Shown: positions 43,784 to 53,464 of the stretch, one piece after another
Numbering within the stretch: the first letter of the stretch is position 1
Layout of the letters: each line of letters opens with the position of its first letter
Source: Luteimonas rhizosphaericola
GTDB lineage: Bacteria; Pseudomonadota; Gammaproteobacteria; Xanthomonadales; Xanthomonadaceae
DNA length: 64,000 nucleotides
Assembly: GCF_029888045.1 (NCBI RefSeq)
Contig: NZ_JARXRN010000020.1
Span: forward strand, 190,283 to 254,282
Direction of reading: 5' to 3'
Notes under the pieces: generated by a model
Told to the model about the DNA's origin: nothing
The model's input: the letters and a program-made list of their open reading frames with translations, nothing else
The model's database searches: none
Position numbers and translations under genes: made by a program

Positions 43784-44932
43784 TCAATCCGAGGCCGGTC
43801 CGGGCGCGGCCCCGACACGATACTCGCGCGGGATGCGTTCGTTGAGCTGCACCAGGATCTCGTACGGAATCGTTCCCGCGTCCACGGCCACCTCCTCCAC
43901 CCGGATTGCCTCGCCTTCCTGCCCGCCCACCAGGACCACCTCGTCCTCGTTGAAGGCGCTGGCATCGCCGATGTCGACCATGAACTGGTCCATGCATACC
44001 CGGCCCGCGATGGGATGCCGCCGCCCGTGCACCAGCACCTGCCCGCGCGAGGACAGCGCCCGCGGCCAGCCGTCGCCGTAGCCGATCGGCACGGTGATCA
44101 CGCGGGTGTCGCGCGGCGCAGTCCAGGTGGCGCCATAGCTGACCGTCGAACCTGCGCGCACCACCTTGAAGTACACCACCTGCGAGACCAGCGACAGCGC
44201 CGGCCGCACCGCGACCGCCGCCCGCGCCGCGGCGTCGGGCAGCACGCCGTAGAGCAGGATGCCCGGCCGCACCATGTCCAGGTGCGTCTGCGGGAAGTGC
44301 AGGATCCCGCCGGAGTTGGCGAGGTGGCGCGCCGGCATCGGCGCCCCGATGCGGTCGAAGTGCGCACAGGCCTCGAGGAAGCGTTCGAGCTGCAGCGCGG
44401 TCATCGGCGAGGCGGGATCGTCGGCGCACGCCAGGTGTGAATAGACTCCGACGACCTCGCACCAGCGCGAACCCGCCGCCGCCTCGACGAATGGCCCGGC
44501 ATTGGCGTGCTGCACGCCGATCCGGCCCATGCCGGTGTCGATCTTGAGGTGGATCGCCGCGCGACGCCCCATCGCCTCCGCGAGCTGCTCGACCTGGCGC
44601 AGCTTGGACAGCGACGACACCGTGATCTCCAGGCCATAGCGCAGGAACAGTTCGACCTGCGGCCCGAAGATCCCGCCGAGCACCAGGATGGGCAATCCGA
44701 CACCGGCCTCGCGCAGCGCGATCGCCTCCTCCACGAACGCCACCCCGAATCGGGTCGCGCCATGCGCCTGCAGGTGCCGCGCCACCGGTACCAGCCCGTG
44801 GCCGTAGGCGTTCGCCTTGACGATCGGCATGACCGGCACGCCCGCATGGGCACCGATCGCCCGCAGGTTGCCGGCGATCGCGTCGAGGTCGACCACGATG
44901 CGGGTGGGCCGCCGGGTGAAGGTCGTGCTCAA
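43784..44932 (-). CDS. alr: Alanine racemase
   Basis: A 382-residue PLP enzyme making D-alanine for peptidoglycan. It has the PLP lysine in 'PIVKANAYGHGLVPVA', the second catalytic region 'TVSYGATWTA' and 'GRVCMDQFMVDIG'. The start is uncertain: TTG at 44932 has AGGA 9 nt upstream and begins close to the family start. A GTG at 44977 would add 15 residues but lies only 4 nt after a TAGAAT -10-like box (44987-44982), so it may not be transcribed. Confidence 0.93.
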   Translation of the reverse strand: MSTTFTRRPTRIVVDLDAIAGNLRAIGAHAGVPVMPIVKANAYGHGLVPVARHLQAHGATRFGVAFVEEAIALREAGVGLPILVLGGIFGPQVELFLRYGLEITVSSLSKLRQVEQLAEAMGRRAAIHLKIDTGMGRIGVQHANAGPFVEAAAGSRWCEVVGVYSHLACADDPASPMTALQLERFLEACAHFDRIGAPMPARHLANSGGILHFPQTHLDMVRPGILLYGVLPDAAARAAVAVRPALSLVSQVVYFKVVRAGSTVSYGATWTAPRDTRVITVPIGYGDGWPRALSSRGQVLVHGRRHPIAGRVCMDQFMVDIGDASAFNEDEVVLVGGQEGEAIRVEEVAVDAGTIPYEILVQLNERIPREYRVGAAPGPASD

Positions 44933-45140
44933 GCTGGCATGTCCTGACGTCGAGTCGTCCGCGGCGCCGCCGCGCACCCGGATTCTAGCCGCCGCACGCC
45001 CGTCGACTCGGCACCGGGCGGCCTCGGCGCGCTGCCCCGCCGTTCCCGACCGCGACCAGCGCCTGCCGCCGCCCGGCGATCACCCGCGTCGCCTGCGCGC
45101 AGCGTCGCTCGGCGGGTCCGCGGCCGCGTCGCCCGGCCGG

Positions 45141-46541
45141 CTACTCGAAGCTTCCGATCGAGTCGTGCGCCAGGTTGTCGAAGCGGGTGTACTCGCCGAA
45201 GAACTTGAGCTTGAGCGAGCCGGTCGGGCCGTTACGCTGCTTGCCGATGATCACTTCGGCCAGGCCTTTATCCGGCGAGTTTTCCTTGTTGTAGTACTCG
45301 TCGCGGTAGATGAAGATGATCACGTCCGCGTCCTGCTCGATGGCGCCGGATTCGCGCAGGTCGGCCATCACCGGGCGCTTGTCGGTGCGCGTTTCCAGCG
45401 AGCGGTTGAGCTGCGACAGCGCGATCACCGGCACGTTGAGCTCCTTGGCCAGTGCCTTGAGCGAGCGGCTGATCTCGGAGATCTCGGTGGCGCGGTTCTC
45501 GCTGTTGCCGGGGACCTGCATCAGCTGCAGATAGTCGATCACGATCAGGCCCAGGTCGTGCTCGCGCTTGAGCCGGCGCGCCTTGGCGCGCAGCACGTCG
45601 GGCGAGAGCGCGGGCGTGTCGTCGATGAAGATGCGCGCGTCCTTGATCAGGCGGATCGCGCTGGTCACGCGGCTCCAGTCCTCGTCCTCGAGCTGTCCGG
45701 TGCGCAGGCGGGTCGCGTTCACGCGTCCGACCGACGAGATCAGGCGCAGCGCCAGCTGGCTGGCCGACATTTCCATCGAGAACACGGCGACCGCCTTCTT
45801 GGTCTTCATCGCCGCGTACTCGGCCATGTTCAGCGCCAGCGTGGTCTTGCCCATCGACGGACGCGCGGCCAGGATCAGCAGGTCGGTCGGCTGCAGGCCC
45901 GCGGTCATCTCGTCGAACTCGGTGTAGCCGGTGGGCATACCGGTGATGCCGCCGCCGTTGGCGTGGCGCGTCTGCAGGATGTCGAACGCCTCGCGCATGG
46001 CGTCGTTGACGGCGGTGAAGTCCTGGCGCCCGCGCGCGCCGAGTTCGGCGATCGCGAACACCTCCTGCTCGGCCTTGGCCAGCAGTTCGCTGCTGTCGCG
46101 GCCTTCGGGCTGGAAGCCGTCGTTGACGATGCCGGTGCCGACCTCGATCAGCTGGCGCAGGATCGCCTTGTCGCGCACGATCTCGGCGTAGGCCTTGATG
46201 TTGGCCGCCGACGGCGTGGTGCTGGCCAGCTCCACCAGGTACGCGCCGCCCGCCACCTGTTCGGCCAGGCCCTGCGATTCGAACCACTCGCCCAGGGTGA
46301 CGGCGTCGAACGGCTTGTTCTTCTCGGCCAGTTCGCGGATCGCGCGATAGATCAGCTGGTGGTCGCGACGGTAGAAATCGACGTCGGCCAGCAGGTCGGC
46401 GATGCGGTCGAACGCCTCGGGCGCGAGCATCAGCCCGCCGAGGACGGCCTGTTCGGCTTCCACCGACTGCGGCGGAATGCGCAACTGTTCGATACGGCTG
46501 TCTTGACGGGCTTCCTGACGGAAGCCGGGGCGTGCGGACAT
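45141..46541 (-). CDS. dnaB: Replicative DNA helicase DnaB
   Basis: A 466-residue hexameric 5'-3' helicase: N-terminal domain ('RIPPQSVEAEQAVLGGLMLAPEAFDRIADLL'), linker, and RecA-like C-terminal domain with Walker A 'ARPSMGKTTLALNMA', Walker B 'LGLIVIDYLQLM' and the 'LNRSLETRTDKRPVMADLRESGAIEQDAD' block. The ATG at 46541 matches the E. coli N-terminus length and has GGGAG upstream; an in-frame ATG at 46604 would add 21 residues. A perfect DnaA box lies 102 nt upstream. Confidence 0.97.
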   Translation of the reverse strand: MSARPGFRQEARQDSRIEQLRIPPQSVEAEQAVLGGLMLAPEAFDRIADLLADVDFYRRDHQLIYRAIRELAEKNKPFDAVTLGEWFESQGLAEQVAGGAYLVELASTTPSAANIKAYAEIVRDKAILRQLIEVGTGIVNDGFQPEGRDSSELLAKAEQEVFAIAELGARGRQDFTAVNDAMREAFDILQTRHANGGGITGMPTGYTEFDEMTAGLQPTDLLILAARPSMGKTTLALNMAEYAAMKTKKAVAVFSMEMSASQLALRLISSVGRVNATRLRTGQLEDEDWSRVTSAIRLIKDARIFIDDTPALSPDVLRAKARRLKREHDLGLIVIDYLQLMQVPGNSENRATEISEISRSLKALAKELNVPVIALSQLNRSLETRTDKRPVMADLRESGAIEQDADVIIFIYRDEYYNKENSPDKGLAEVIIGKQRNGPTGSLKLKFFGEYTRFDNLAHDSIGSFE

Positions 46542-46642
46542 CAGCGGGGTGACTCCCGGCGGCGGACCTTGGAAGCGGTCCTGTTGTTGTTCTGAAGCGG
46601 TCATCGTAGCGGCGGCGGCTGTGGAGTCGCGACGGAACAAGC

Positions 46643-46651
46643 TGTGGATAA
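46643..46651 (-). promoter_or_regulatory. Perfect DnaA box upstream of dnaB
   Basis: TGTGGATAA on the plus strand is TTATCCACA on the minus strand, the highest-affinity DnaA binding site. It lies 102 nt above the dnaB start, oriented with the gene. A single copy is present, so it is a candidate regulatory site, not an origin. Confidence 0.6.
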
Positions 46652-46944
46652 CACTTCTATCGTCGTTGCGTCGCAGCAGGCGAGATCGTCCGCGCCAGCG
46701 AGACCCCGGCTCTGCCGACTGCAACGAGCCGGTCGTCTCGCCCAGGCGCGCCGACTTCGGACGGACGCCACATCCTGCCGGCGGCACGCCGCTCTTCCCT
46801 CGGTCAGGGCTCCTGCCCTGACTCGGGCGCGCGCCATCCATGGCGCGCTGGGCCGCGACCCACCGCCGCCAGGATGCGGCTCATCGAGTCGTCCAGCGCT
46901 TGGTATCGACAGGCCGCACTCCAGCAAAGCATGGTCCGCCCTCC

Positions 46945-46986
46945 GTAGCCCGTAGCCCGTAGCCCGTAGCCCGTAGCCCGTAGCCC
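46945..46986 (+). repeat. Six tandem GTAGCCC heptamers
   Basis: Exact head-to-tail copies of GTAGCCC at 46945, 46952, 46959, 46966, 46973 and 46980. The last copy runs into the REP-like palindrome. GTAG is the conserved leading tetranucleotide of many REP elements, so the heptamer array looks like expansion of the REP head by slippage. Confidence 0.9.
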
Positions 46987-47008
46987 GGATAAGCGAAGCG
47001 CATCCGGG
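46984..47008 (+). repeat. REP-like palindrome (GTAG-CCCGGAT...ATCCGGG)
   Basis: CCCGGAT (46984-46990) and ATCCGGG (47002-47008) form a 7-bp stem with an 11-nt loop, preceded by GTAG. This is the common GTAG-type repetitive extragenic palindrome associated with RAYT transposases in many proteobacteria. No RAYT gene is in the window. Confidence 0.75.
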
Positions 47009-47184
47009 AAGCGTGTCCTCCACAGCGCACCAGCACGTGGCCGGGCACCGCGATCGGCAGCGAGCTTTGCGCAGCGGCTCGTTCATGAACTCGCTCGTCA
47101 CGCTTACTCCACGCGATCGGAGCGACGTCATCCAATACCGTCGTAGCCGCGTTCCGAAGCCCGCATCCTGCTTTCAGCGAGCCA

Positions 47185-47219
47185 GAAACGCGAAAGGCGC
47201 CCCGGAAGGCGCCTTCGCG
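47185..47219 (-). terminator. Intrinsic terminator of the rpsF-rpsR-rplI operon
   Basis: On the minus strand CGCGAAGGCGCC pairs with GGCGCCTTTCGCG (one bulge) and is followed by TTTCT, 18 nt after the rplI stop. The U-tract is short. Confidence 0.8.
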
Positions 47220-47237
47220 TACGGCCTGGAGGGCGGT

Positions 47238-47690
47238 TCAAGCCGCTTCGGGCTCCACCACCACCTTGACCGTCGCTTCGGCGTCGGCGTGCAGGTGGAT
47301 GGTGATCTCGAACTCGCCGGTGTTGCGCAGCGGGCCTTCGCCCAGCACCACTTCCGACTTGTTGACCGGCGTGCCGGCCTTGGTCAGGGCTTCGGCGATG
47401 TCGCGCGGGCCGACCGAGCCGTACAGCTTGCCCTCGGTGGACGCGTTGGCGTAGATAGTCACGCTCGCGCCTTCCAGCTTCGCCAGGCGCGACTGCGCCT
47501 CGTCGGCGATCGCCTGGGCCTTGGCCTCGTAGTCGGCGCGCTTGGCCTCGAACTCGGCCAGGTTGGCGGCGGTGGCCGGCACGGCCTTGCCCTGGGGCAC
47601 GAGGAAGTTGCGGCCGTAGCCCGGCTTCACGCTGACCTTGTCGCCAAGGTTGCCGAGGTTGGTCACGCGCTGGAGCAGGATCAGATCCAT
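47238..47690 (-). CDS. rplI: 50S ribosomal protein L9
   Basis: A 150-residue L9 with the N-terminal rRNA-binding domain ('[20 protein letters not shown]', '[17 protein letters not shown]') and a long helix leading to the C-terminal domain ('[13 protein letters not shown]'). Last gene of the rpsF-rpsR-rplI operon. The 145-nt gap to rpsR shows no gene; priB, present in E. coli, is absent. Confidence 0.98.
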   Translation of the reverse strand: MDLILLQRVTNLGNLGDKVSVKPGYGRNFLVPQGKAVPATAANLAEFEAKRADYEAKAQAIADEAQSRLAKLEGASVTIYANASTEGKLYGSVGPRDIAEALTKAGTPVNKSEVVLGEGPLRNTGEFEITIHLHADAEATVKVVVEPEAA

Positions 47691-47835
47691 GGGGTGTCTC
47701 CGTATTCGTTAGCGACGCCTCGCGCCGCAACGGTTGCTGTCCGAATCGGACGGATAGGGTCGAATCGACGTCTTGCGCGACGCCCTGCCCGACCGGGCGG
47801 GACGTCGCGAAGCGCCTCCCTCGGGAGGCGACCGG

Positions 47836-48066
47836 TCAGACGTTGTGGTTGTCGGTGTACGGGATCAGCGCGAGGAAACGCGCGCGCTTGACCGCGAGCG
47901 CCAGCTGGCGCTGGTAGCGCGACTTCGTGCCGGTGATGCGGCTGGGCACGATCTTGCCGTTCTCGGTGAGGTTCTGGCGCAGGGTATTGAGATCCTTGTA
48001 GTCGATCTCCTTGACACCCTCGGCGGTGAACTTGCAGAACTTGCGGCGGCGGAAGAACTTGGACAT
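47836..48066 (-). CDS. rpsR: 30S ribosomal protein S18
   Basis: A 76-residue basic protein ([20 protein letters not shown], '[32 protein letters not shown]') of standard length. Lies 11 nt after rpsF. Confidence 0.98.
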   Translation of the reverse strand: MSKFFRRRKFCKFTAEGVKEIDYKDLNTLRQNLTENGKIVPSRITGTKSRYQRQLALAVKRARFLALIPYTDNHNV

Positions 48067-48077
48067 GTGCGTGCTCC

Positions 48078-48518
48078 TCAGGCGGCTTCGGCGTTGTCGG
48101 CCTTGTCGCCGTCGTTGTCTTTGTCGTTGGAGGACGACGGGGATTCCTCGTCGTCACGGCGGCGGCGGTCGCCGCGCTCGGGCTTGTCGCCCTTCTCGTC
48201 CTTGTTCTTCATGATCAGCGACTGCTCGGTGTCGGCCTCGTCGCGGCGCATGACCAGATGGCGCAGCACGGCGTCGTTGAAGCGGAAGCCCTCGACGAGC
48301 TCGTTGAGCACGTCCTGGCCGGCCTCGATGTTGAACAGCACGTAGTGGGCTTTGACCAGGTTGTTGATCGGATAGGCCAGCTGGCGGCGGCCCCAGTCCT
48401 CGAGCCGGTGGATCTTGCCTTCGCCGCCTTCGATGAGCGACTTGTAGCGCTCGATCATGGCCGGCACCTGCTCGCTCTGGTCCGGGTGGACCAGGAACAC
48501 GATTTCATAGTGGCGCAT
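48078..48518 (-). CDS. rpsF: 30S ribosomal protein S6
   Basis: A 146-residue S6: ferredoxin-like core (residues 1-95; '[25 protein letters not shown]', '[26 protein letters not shown]') plus a 45-residue charged, Asp/Glu/Arg/Ser-rich tail ('[35 protein letters not shown]') longer than usual. In E. coli the S6 C-terminus is glutamylated by RimK. First gene of the operon; the ATG at 48518 is the family start. Confidence 0.97.
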   Translation of the reverse strand: MRHYEIVFLVHPDQSEQVPAMIERYKSLIEGGEGKIHRLEDWGRRQLAYPINNLVKAHYVLFNIEAGQDVLNELVEGFRFNDAVLRHLVMRRDEADTEQSLIMKNKDEKGDKPERGDRRRRDDEESPSSSNDKDNDGDKADNAEAA

Positions 48519-48707
48519 CGGTTTTCCTTTCGGGTATCGGGCGCCCTCGCGGGCCGCCCTGGACAGCCCCCCGACGCCCGGACGGGCGCGGTGGAGCAAG
48601 GGCTCCCGGCGGCCGGGCCGCAGGGAGCCGCGCATTATGGCGGATCAATGACTTGCGGGCAAGCCAGCCCGGAAGACGGCCACCCCATGGGGCGAGCGCC
48701 CCGGCCC

Positions 48708-49049
48708 TCAGGCGGCCTTGTCGGCGTCGGTGGTGAAGCTCTCGCCGCAGCCGCATTCGGCCGCGGCATTGGGGTTGGCGAACACGAACTCGTGGTTCAG
48801 GCCCCGGCGGACGAAGTCGATGGTGGTGCCGTCGACCATCGGCAGGCTGGTCGCATCGACGTAGATGCGCACGCCGTCCTGCTCGCTCACGCGGTCGCCC
48901 TCGCGGGTGTCGCGGGCCAGGTCCACCGCGTACCCCCAGCCCGAGCACCCGGTGCGCTGCACGCCGAAGCGCAGGCCGAGCGCATCGGGCTCGCCCGCGA
49001 GGAACTGGCGGACGCGGTCGAAGGCGGCGGGCGTGAGCTGGATGGCCAT
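48708..49049 (-). CDS. A-type iron-sulfur cluster carrier (IscA/ErpA family)
   Basis: A 113-residue HesB-like protein with the three cluster-binding cysteines C35 ('[12 protein letters not shown]'), C99 and C101 ('[10 protein letters not shown]'). A-type carriers deliver Fe-S clusters to apoproteins. Whether it is ErpA or IscA cannot be settled here, since no isc/suf genes adjoin. TAGAAT lies exactly 6 nt before the ATG. Divergent from asnS. Confidence 0.93.
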   Translation of the reverse strand: MAIQLTPAAFDRVRQFLAGEPDALGLRFGVQRTGCSGWGYAVDLARDTREGDRVSEQDGVRIYVDATSLPMVDGTTIDFVRRGLNHEFVFANPNAAAECGCGESFTTDADKAA

Positions 49050-49055
49050 GCGGGG

Positions 49056-49061
49056 ATTCTA
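49056..49061 (-). promoter_or_regulatory. -10-like TAGAAT 6 nt before the Fe-S carrier ATG
   Basis: Minus strand TAGAAT-CCCCGC-ATG, identical hexamer and spacing to rpfD. Predicts a leaderless transcript. Confidence 0.55.
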
Positions 49062-49152
49062 TCGTGGGGCCGCTGAAACCGGCATGAGGACGCGCGGGGC
49101 CGCGCTAGACTGTGCCATCCGAACATCGGGTCCCTCCTCCAGGATTCAAGGC

Positions 49153-50552
<1,400 letters not shown>

Positions 50553-50553
<1 letters not shown>

Positions 50554-50858
50554 TGGTCCTGTTCCTGGCCCTGTGCTTCGTGGGCATCGCCATCGGCGGG
50601 CTGACCGCGTTCGTGATCTTCTGGCCGCTGGCGCTGGTGCACCTGCGCGACCGCCATCCGGACGTGCGCGCCACGCTCGGCGAGGGCGCGTTCCTGAGCC
50701 CCGGCGCGCTGGGCTGGCTGCTGGGCGGCCGCTACCGCGCGGTGCCTGATGCCCAGTTCACCGGGCTGGCGACGCCGGCGATGGTGTCGGGCTGGGTGAT
50801 CCTGGGGGCGCTGGGCATGTCGGCGCTGCTGTGGCTGTGGTCGGTGGCGCTGCGATGA
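50553..50858 (+). CDS. Small membrane protein of unknown function
   Basis: A 101-residue protein with two predicted membrane helices (about 2-28, 'LFLALCFVGIAIGGLTAFVIFWPLALV', and 78-99, 'VSGWVILGALGMSALLWLW') and a polar loop ('LRDRHPDVRATLGEGAFLSPGALGWLLGGRYRAVPD') between them. Start and stop both overlap neighbours (TGATG with asnS; ATGA with the next gene), so it is translationally coupled at both ends. No known domain was recognised. Confidence 0.72.
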
Positions 50859-51175
50859 GCGCCGATACGACCCGCCACGTGCGCGAGGAATGGTGGCTGG
50901 CCTCGCTCGGCCGCACCATCGTCTGGGCGCGGCTGCGCGTGCGCGAGGCCGGCACCGCCGAGGTGTTCGACAGCGACGGCGCCACCCTGGTCTACGACAG
51001 CGAGGACACCGCGCGCGCCATGCTGATGGACGCCGACTTCGTGGCGTTCGAGGGCATGGACGAGGACGACGCCCTGGCACGCGGCTTTTCGCTGGCCGAA
51101 CTGGCGCCGCCGGATGCCGGCAGCGAGGACGTGCTGCGCGCGCGCATGGTGCAGTCGCTCGGCGCGCGGGCCTGA
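50855..51175 (+). CDS. Small acidic hypothetical protein
   Basis: A 106-residue soluble protein starting MSADTTRHVREEWWLASLGRT, with an antiparallel-strand-like N-terminus ('IVWARLRVREAGTAEVFDSDGATLVYDSEDTARAML') and an acidic C-terminus ('DEDDALARGFSLAEL'). No motif is recognised. It overlaps the membrane-protein gene upstream by 4 nt, suggesting the two products act together. Confidence 0.68.
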   Translation: MSADTTRHVREEWWLASLGRTIVWARLRVREAGTAEVFDSDGATLVYDSEDTARAMLMDADFVAFEGMDEDDALARGFSLAELAPPDAGSEDVLRARMVQSLGARA

Positions 51176-51187
51176 CCCGCCCGCGCC

Positions 51188-51808
51188 GTGTACACCCCGC
51201 GCGCCTTCGCCGAGACCGACCTGGCCCATCTCGACGCGCTGGTCGCGGCCGATCCCTTCGTCACCCTGGTCACCACCGGCGCCGACGGTGCGCCGTTCGC
51301 CAGCCACCTGCCCGTGCTGTACCGGCGCGACGGCGGGCACGTGCTGGTGGAAGGCCACTGGGCGAAGCCGAACCCGCAGGCGCAGCACAGCGGCCCGGCG
51401 CTGATGATCGTGCACGGCCCGCACGCCTACGTCTCGCCGTCGTGGTATCCGGACAAGGAGGCCGCGGCGCGGGTGCCGACCTGGAACTACGCCGTCGCGC
51501 ACCTGTCGGGCACGCTGCATCCGTTCGCGGACGAGGACGCGCTGGCCGACCTTGTGTCGCGCCTGAGCGACCGGTTCGAGGCCAGCGTCGGCCAGGCCTG
51601 GCGCTTCGAACCCGGCCGCGACGACCACCGCCGCCAGCTGCGCGGCATCGTCGGCTTCCGCTTCGAGCCCGCGCACGTCGAACTGAAGTTCAAGCTCAAC
51701 CAGAACCACCCGGTCGCGAACCGCGTGGCCGTGGCGCAGGCGCTGTCCGGCAGCGACGCAGCGGATGCGCGGGCGGTCGCGGCGCTGATGCGCGAGCGGC
51801 TGGACTGA
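51188..51808 (+). CDS. PaiB-type FMN-binding protein
   Basis: A 206-residue flavin-reductase-fold protein of the PaiB family from a GTG start ('MYTPRAFAETDLAHLDALVAADPFVTLVT', 'PFASHLPVLYRRDGGHVLVEGHWAKPNPQ', 'YVSPSWYPDKEAAARVPTWNYAVAHLSG', 'KFKLNQNHP'). B. subtilis PaiB is described as a negative regulator of sporulation and protease genes; most homologues are annotated as FMN-binding negative transcriptional regulators, although direct DNA binding is unclear. Lies 12 nt after the preceding gene. Confidence 0.88.
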   Translation: MYTPRAFAETDLAHLDALVAADPFVTLVTTGADGAPFASHLPVLYRRDGGHVLVEGHWAKPNPQAQHSGPALMIVHGPHAYVSPSWYPDKEAAARVPTWNYAVAHLSGTLHPFADEDALADLVSRLSDRFEASVGQAWRFEPGRDDHRRQLRGIVGFRFEPAHVELKFKLNQNHPVANRVAVAQALSGSDAADARAVAALMRERLD

Positions 51809-51821
51809 CGCGGAGGACGCG

Positions 51822-52607
51822 ATGGATCTCGATCTCACCGGCCGCCACGCCCTGGTCTGCGGCGCCTCCGAAGGCATCGGCCGCGCGGCGGCGCACGAAC
51901 TCGCGGCGCTTGGCGCCGACGTCACCGTCCTCGCGCGCCGGGCGCAGGCGCTCGAGGAGGTGGTCGCGGCCCTGCCGCGCCGCGACGCGCAGCGCCATCG
52001 CGCGCTCGCGGCCGACCTGCTCGATCGCGAGTCGCTGCGCGACACGCTGGACGCGCTGGTGGCGAAGGCGCCGGTGCACATCCTGGTCAACAACTCCGGG
52101 GGGCCGCCGGGCGGGCCGGTGTTCGCCGCGGACGAGGCCGCCTTCGTCGCCGCCTTCGGCCAGCACCTGCTCGCCGGCCACGCGCTGGTGCAGGCCGTCG
52201 TGCCGGGCATGCGCGCCGCGGGCTGGGGGCGGATCGTCAACGTGGTCTCGACTTCGGTATACGAGCCGATCGCGGGGCTGGGCGTGTCCAACACCGTCCG
52301 CGGCGCGGTCGCCGGCTGGGCCAAGACGCTCTCGCGCGAACTCGGTCCGCACGGGATCACCGTGAACAACGTGCTGCCGGGGTATACCGAGACCGCGCGC
52401 ATCGAGCAGATCCTGCGCGACCGCACCGCCGCCAGCGGCAGGTCGCGCGAGGAGTTGGTGGCGACGATGCTGGCCAGCGTGCCGGTGGGCCGTTTCGCCC
52501 GTGCGGAGGAGCCCGCCGGCGTGATCGCCTTCCTGTGTTCGCCGGCCGCGGCCTACGTCAACGGCGTCTCGCTGGCGGTGGACGGCGGGCGCATGCAGTC
52601 GATCTGA
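51822..52607 (+). CDS. SDR-family oxidoreductase with non-canonical active site
   Basis: A 261-residue short-chain dehydrogenase fold: TGxxxGIG-like 'LVCGASEGIGRAAA' (11-24), 'HILVNNSGGPPGGPVF' and the catalytic-Ser position S143 in 'IVNVVSTSVYE'. The YxxxK pair expected at about 156-160 reads S-N-T-V-R, so both catalytic Tyr and Lys are replaced (S156, R160). A known SDR side group shares 'SNxVRAxxxGWxK', so the protein is not damaged, but its chemistry is probably altered. Often annotated as 3-oxoacyl-ACP reductase-like. Confidence 0.88.
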   Translation: MDLDLTGRHALVCGASEGIGRAAAHELAALGADVTVLARRAQALEEVVAALPRRDAQRHRALAADLLDRESLRDTLDALVAKAPVHILVNNSGGPPGGPVFAADEAAFVAAFGQHLLAGHALVQAVVPGMRAAGWGRIVNVVSTSVYEPIAGLGVSNTVRGAVAGWAKTLSRELGPHGITVNNVLPGYTETARIEQILRDRTAASGRSREELVATMLASVPVGRFARAEEPAGVIAFLCSPAAAYVNGVSLAVDGGRMQSI

Positions 52608-52613
52608 CGCCCG

Positions 52614-53429
52614 ATGCCCGAAGGCCCCGAGATCCGCCGCGCCGCCGATCGCCTCGCCGAGGCCGTGGTCGGCGAGCCGCTGGTCTCGGCCTGGTTCGCG
52701 TTCCCGGCGCTCAAGCGCTTCGAGCGCGGCCTGCGCGGCCGCCGGATCCTGTCCATCGCCCCGCACGGCAAGGCGCTGCTGACCCGCTTCGACCACGGCT
52801 GGACGCTGTACAGCCACAACCAGCTCTACGGCGTGTGGCAGGTGGCGGCCGCGGGCGAGCGGCCCGACACCACGCGCTCGCTGCGGGTGGCGCTGGAGAC
52901 GGCGGAGCGGGCGATCCTGCTCTACTCGGCCTCCGACGTGGCGATGTGGCGCGATGCCGATCTCGCCCGCCATCCATTCCTGTGCAAGCTCGGCCCGGAC
53001 GTACTCGATCCCGCGCTGGATGCCGCCGCCGTGTCGCGGCGCCTGCGCGATCCGCGCTTCGCCACGCGCCGGCTCGACGCCCTGCTGCTCGACCAGGCCT
53101 TCCTCGCCGGCATGGGCAACTACCTGCGCGCCGAGGTGCTGTTCGAGGCGAAACTCTCGCCGCGCCTGCGCCCGGCCGACCTCGACGCCGCCCAGCGCAG
53201 GCGCCTGGCCCGGGCGCTGCTGGAGGTGCCGCGCCGCAGCTACCGCACCCGCGGCATCGAGCCGGCGCGCGGCATGCGCGGCGACTACCTCACCGACACC
53301 CCCGACGGCTTCCGCTTCCAGGTGTTCGACCGCGAAGGACTGCCCTGCCCGCGCTGCGGCACCCCGATCGTGCGCGAGACGCTGGCCGGGCGCCGGATGT
53401 ACGCCTGCCCGGCCTGCCAGCCCGGCTGA
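52614..53429 (+). CDS. nei: Endonuclease VIII (Nei) DNA glycosylase
   Basis: A 271-residue Fpg/Nei-family enzyme with the catalytic N-terminus MPEGPEIRRAADRL (Pro2, Glu3), the H2TH domain ('LLLDQAFLAGMGNYLRAEVLFEAKLSPRLR') and the C-terminal zinc finger ('CPRCGTPIVRETLAGRRMYACPACQ'). 'PEGPEIRRAAD' favours Nei over Fpg. It removes oxidised pyrimidines. Lies 6 nt after the SDR gene. Confidence 0.93.
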   Translation: MPEGPEIRRAADRLAEAVVGEPLVSAWFAFPALKRFERGLRGRRILSIAPHGKALLTRFDHGWTLYSHNQLYGVWQVAAAGERPDTTRSLRVALETAERAILLYSASDVAMWRDADLARHPFLCKLGPDVLDPALDAAAVSRRLRDPRFATRRLDALLLDQAFLAGMGNYLRAEVLFEAKLSPRLRPADLDAAQRRRLARALLEVPRRSYRTRGIEPARGMRGDYLTDTPDGFRFQVFDREGLPCPRCGTPIVRETLAGRRMYACPACQPG

Positions 53430-53452
53430 CGCGGCGCGCACGCGGGCGGCGT

Positions 53453-53458
53453 TAAGCT
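53453..53458 (+). promoter_or_regulatory. -10-like TAAGCT 6 nt before the aldehyde dehydrogenase ATG
   Basis: TAAGCT-GGCGCC-ATG. This probably marks the start of the kynurenine-catabolic transcription unit, with a leaderless first gene. Confidence 0.4.
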
Positions 53459-53464
53459 GGCGCC

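Larger units (their letters stand above)
46542..47184. other. Non-coding stretch between dnaB and rplI
   Basis: This 0.64-kb region holds the dnaB promoter/leader with a DnaA box, six GTAGCCC heptamers and a REP-like palindrome. Short open frames cross it on both strands but lack ribosome-binding sites and homology. It looks like a tolerated intergenic insertion point for repeats. Confidence 0.6.

Noticed and set aside
46945-46986. GTAGCCC array as a CRISPR
   Set aside because: Seven-nt head-to-tail units without spacers and no cas genes.
46643-47008. DnaA box plus repeats as a possible replication origin
   Set aside because: Only one DnaA box, no AT-rich unwinding region, and dnaA/dnaN/gidA are not nearby.
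46605-47135. Minus-strand open frames through the repeats upstream of dnaB
   Set aside because: They translate the heptamer array into GYGLRAT-type repeats and lack ribosome-binding sites or homology.
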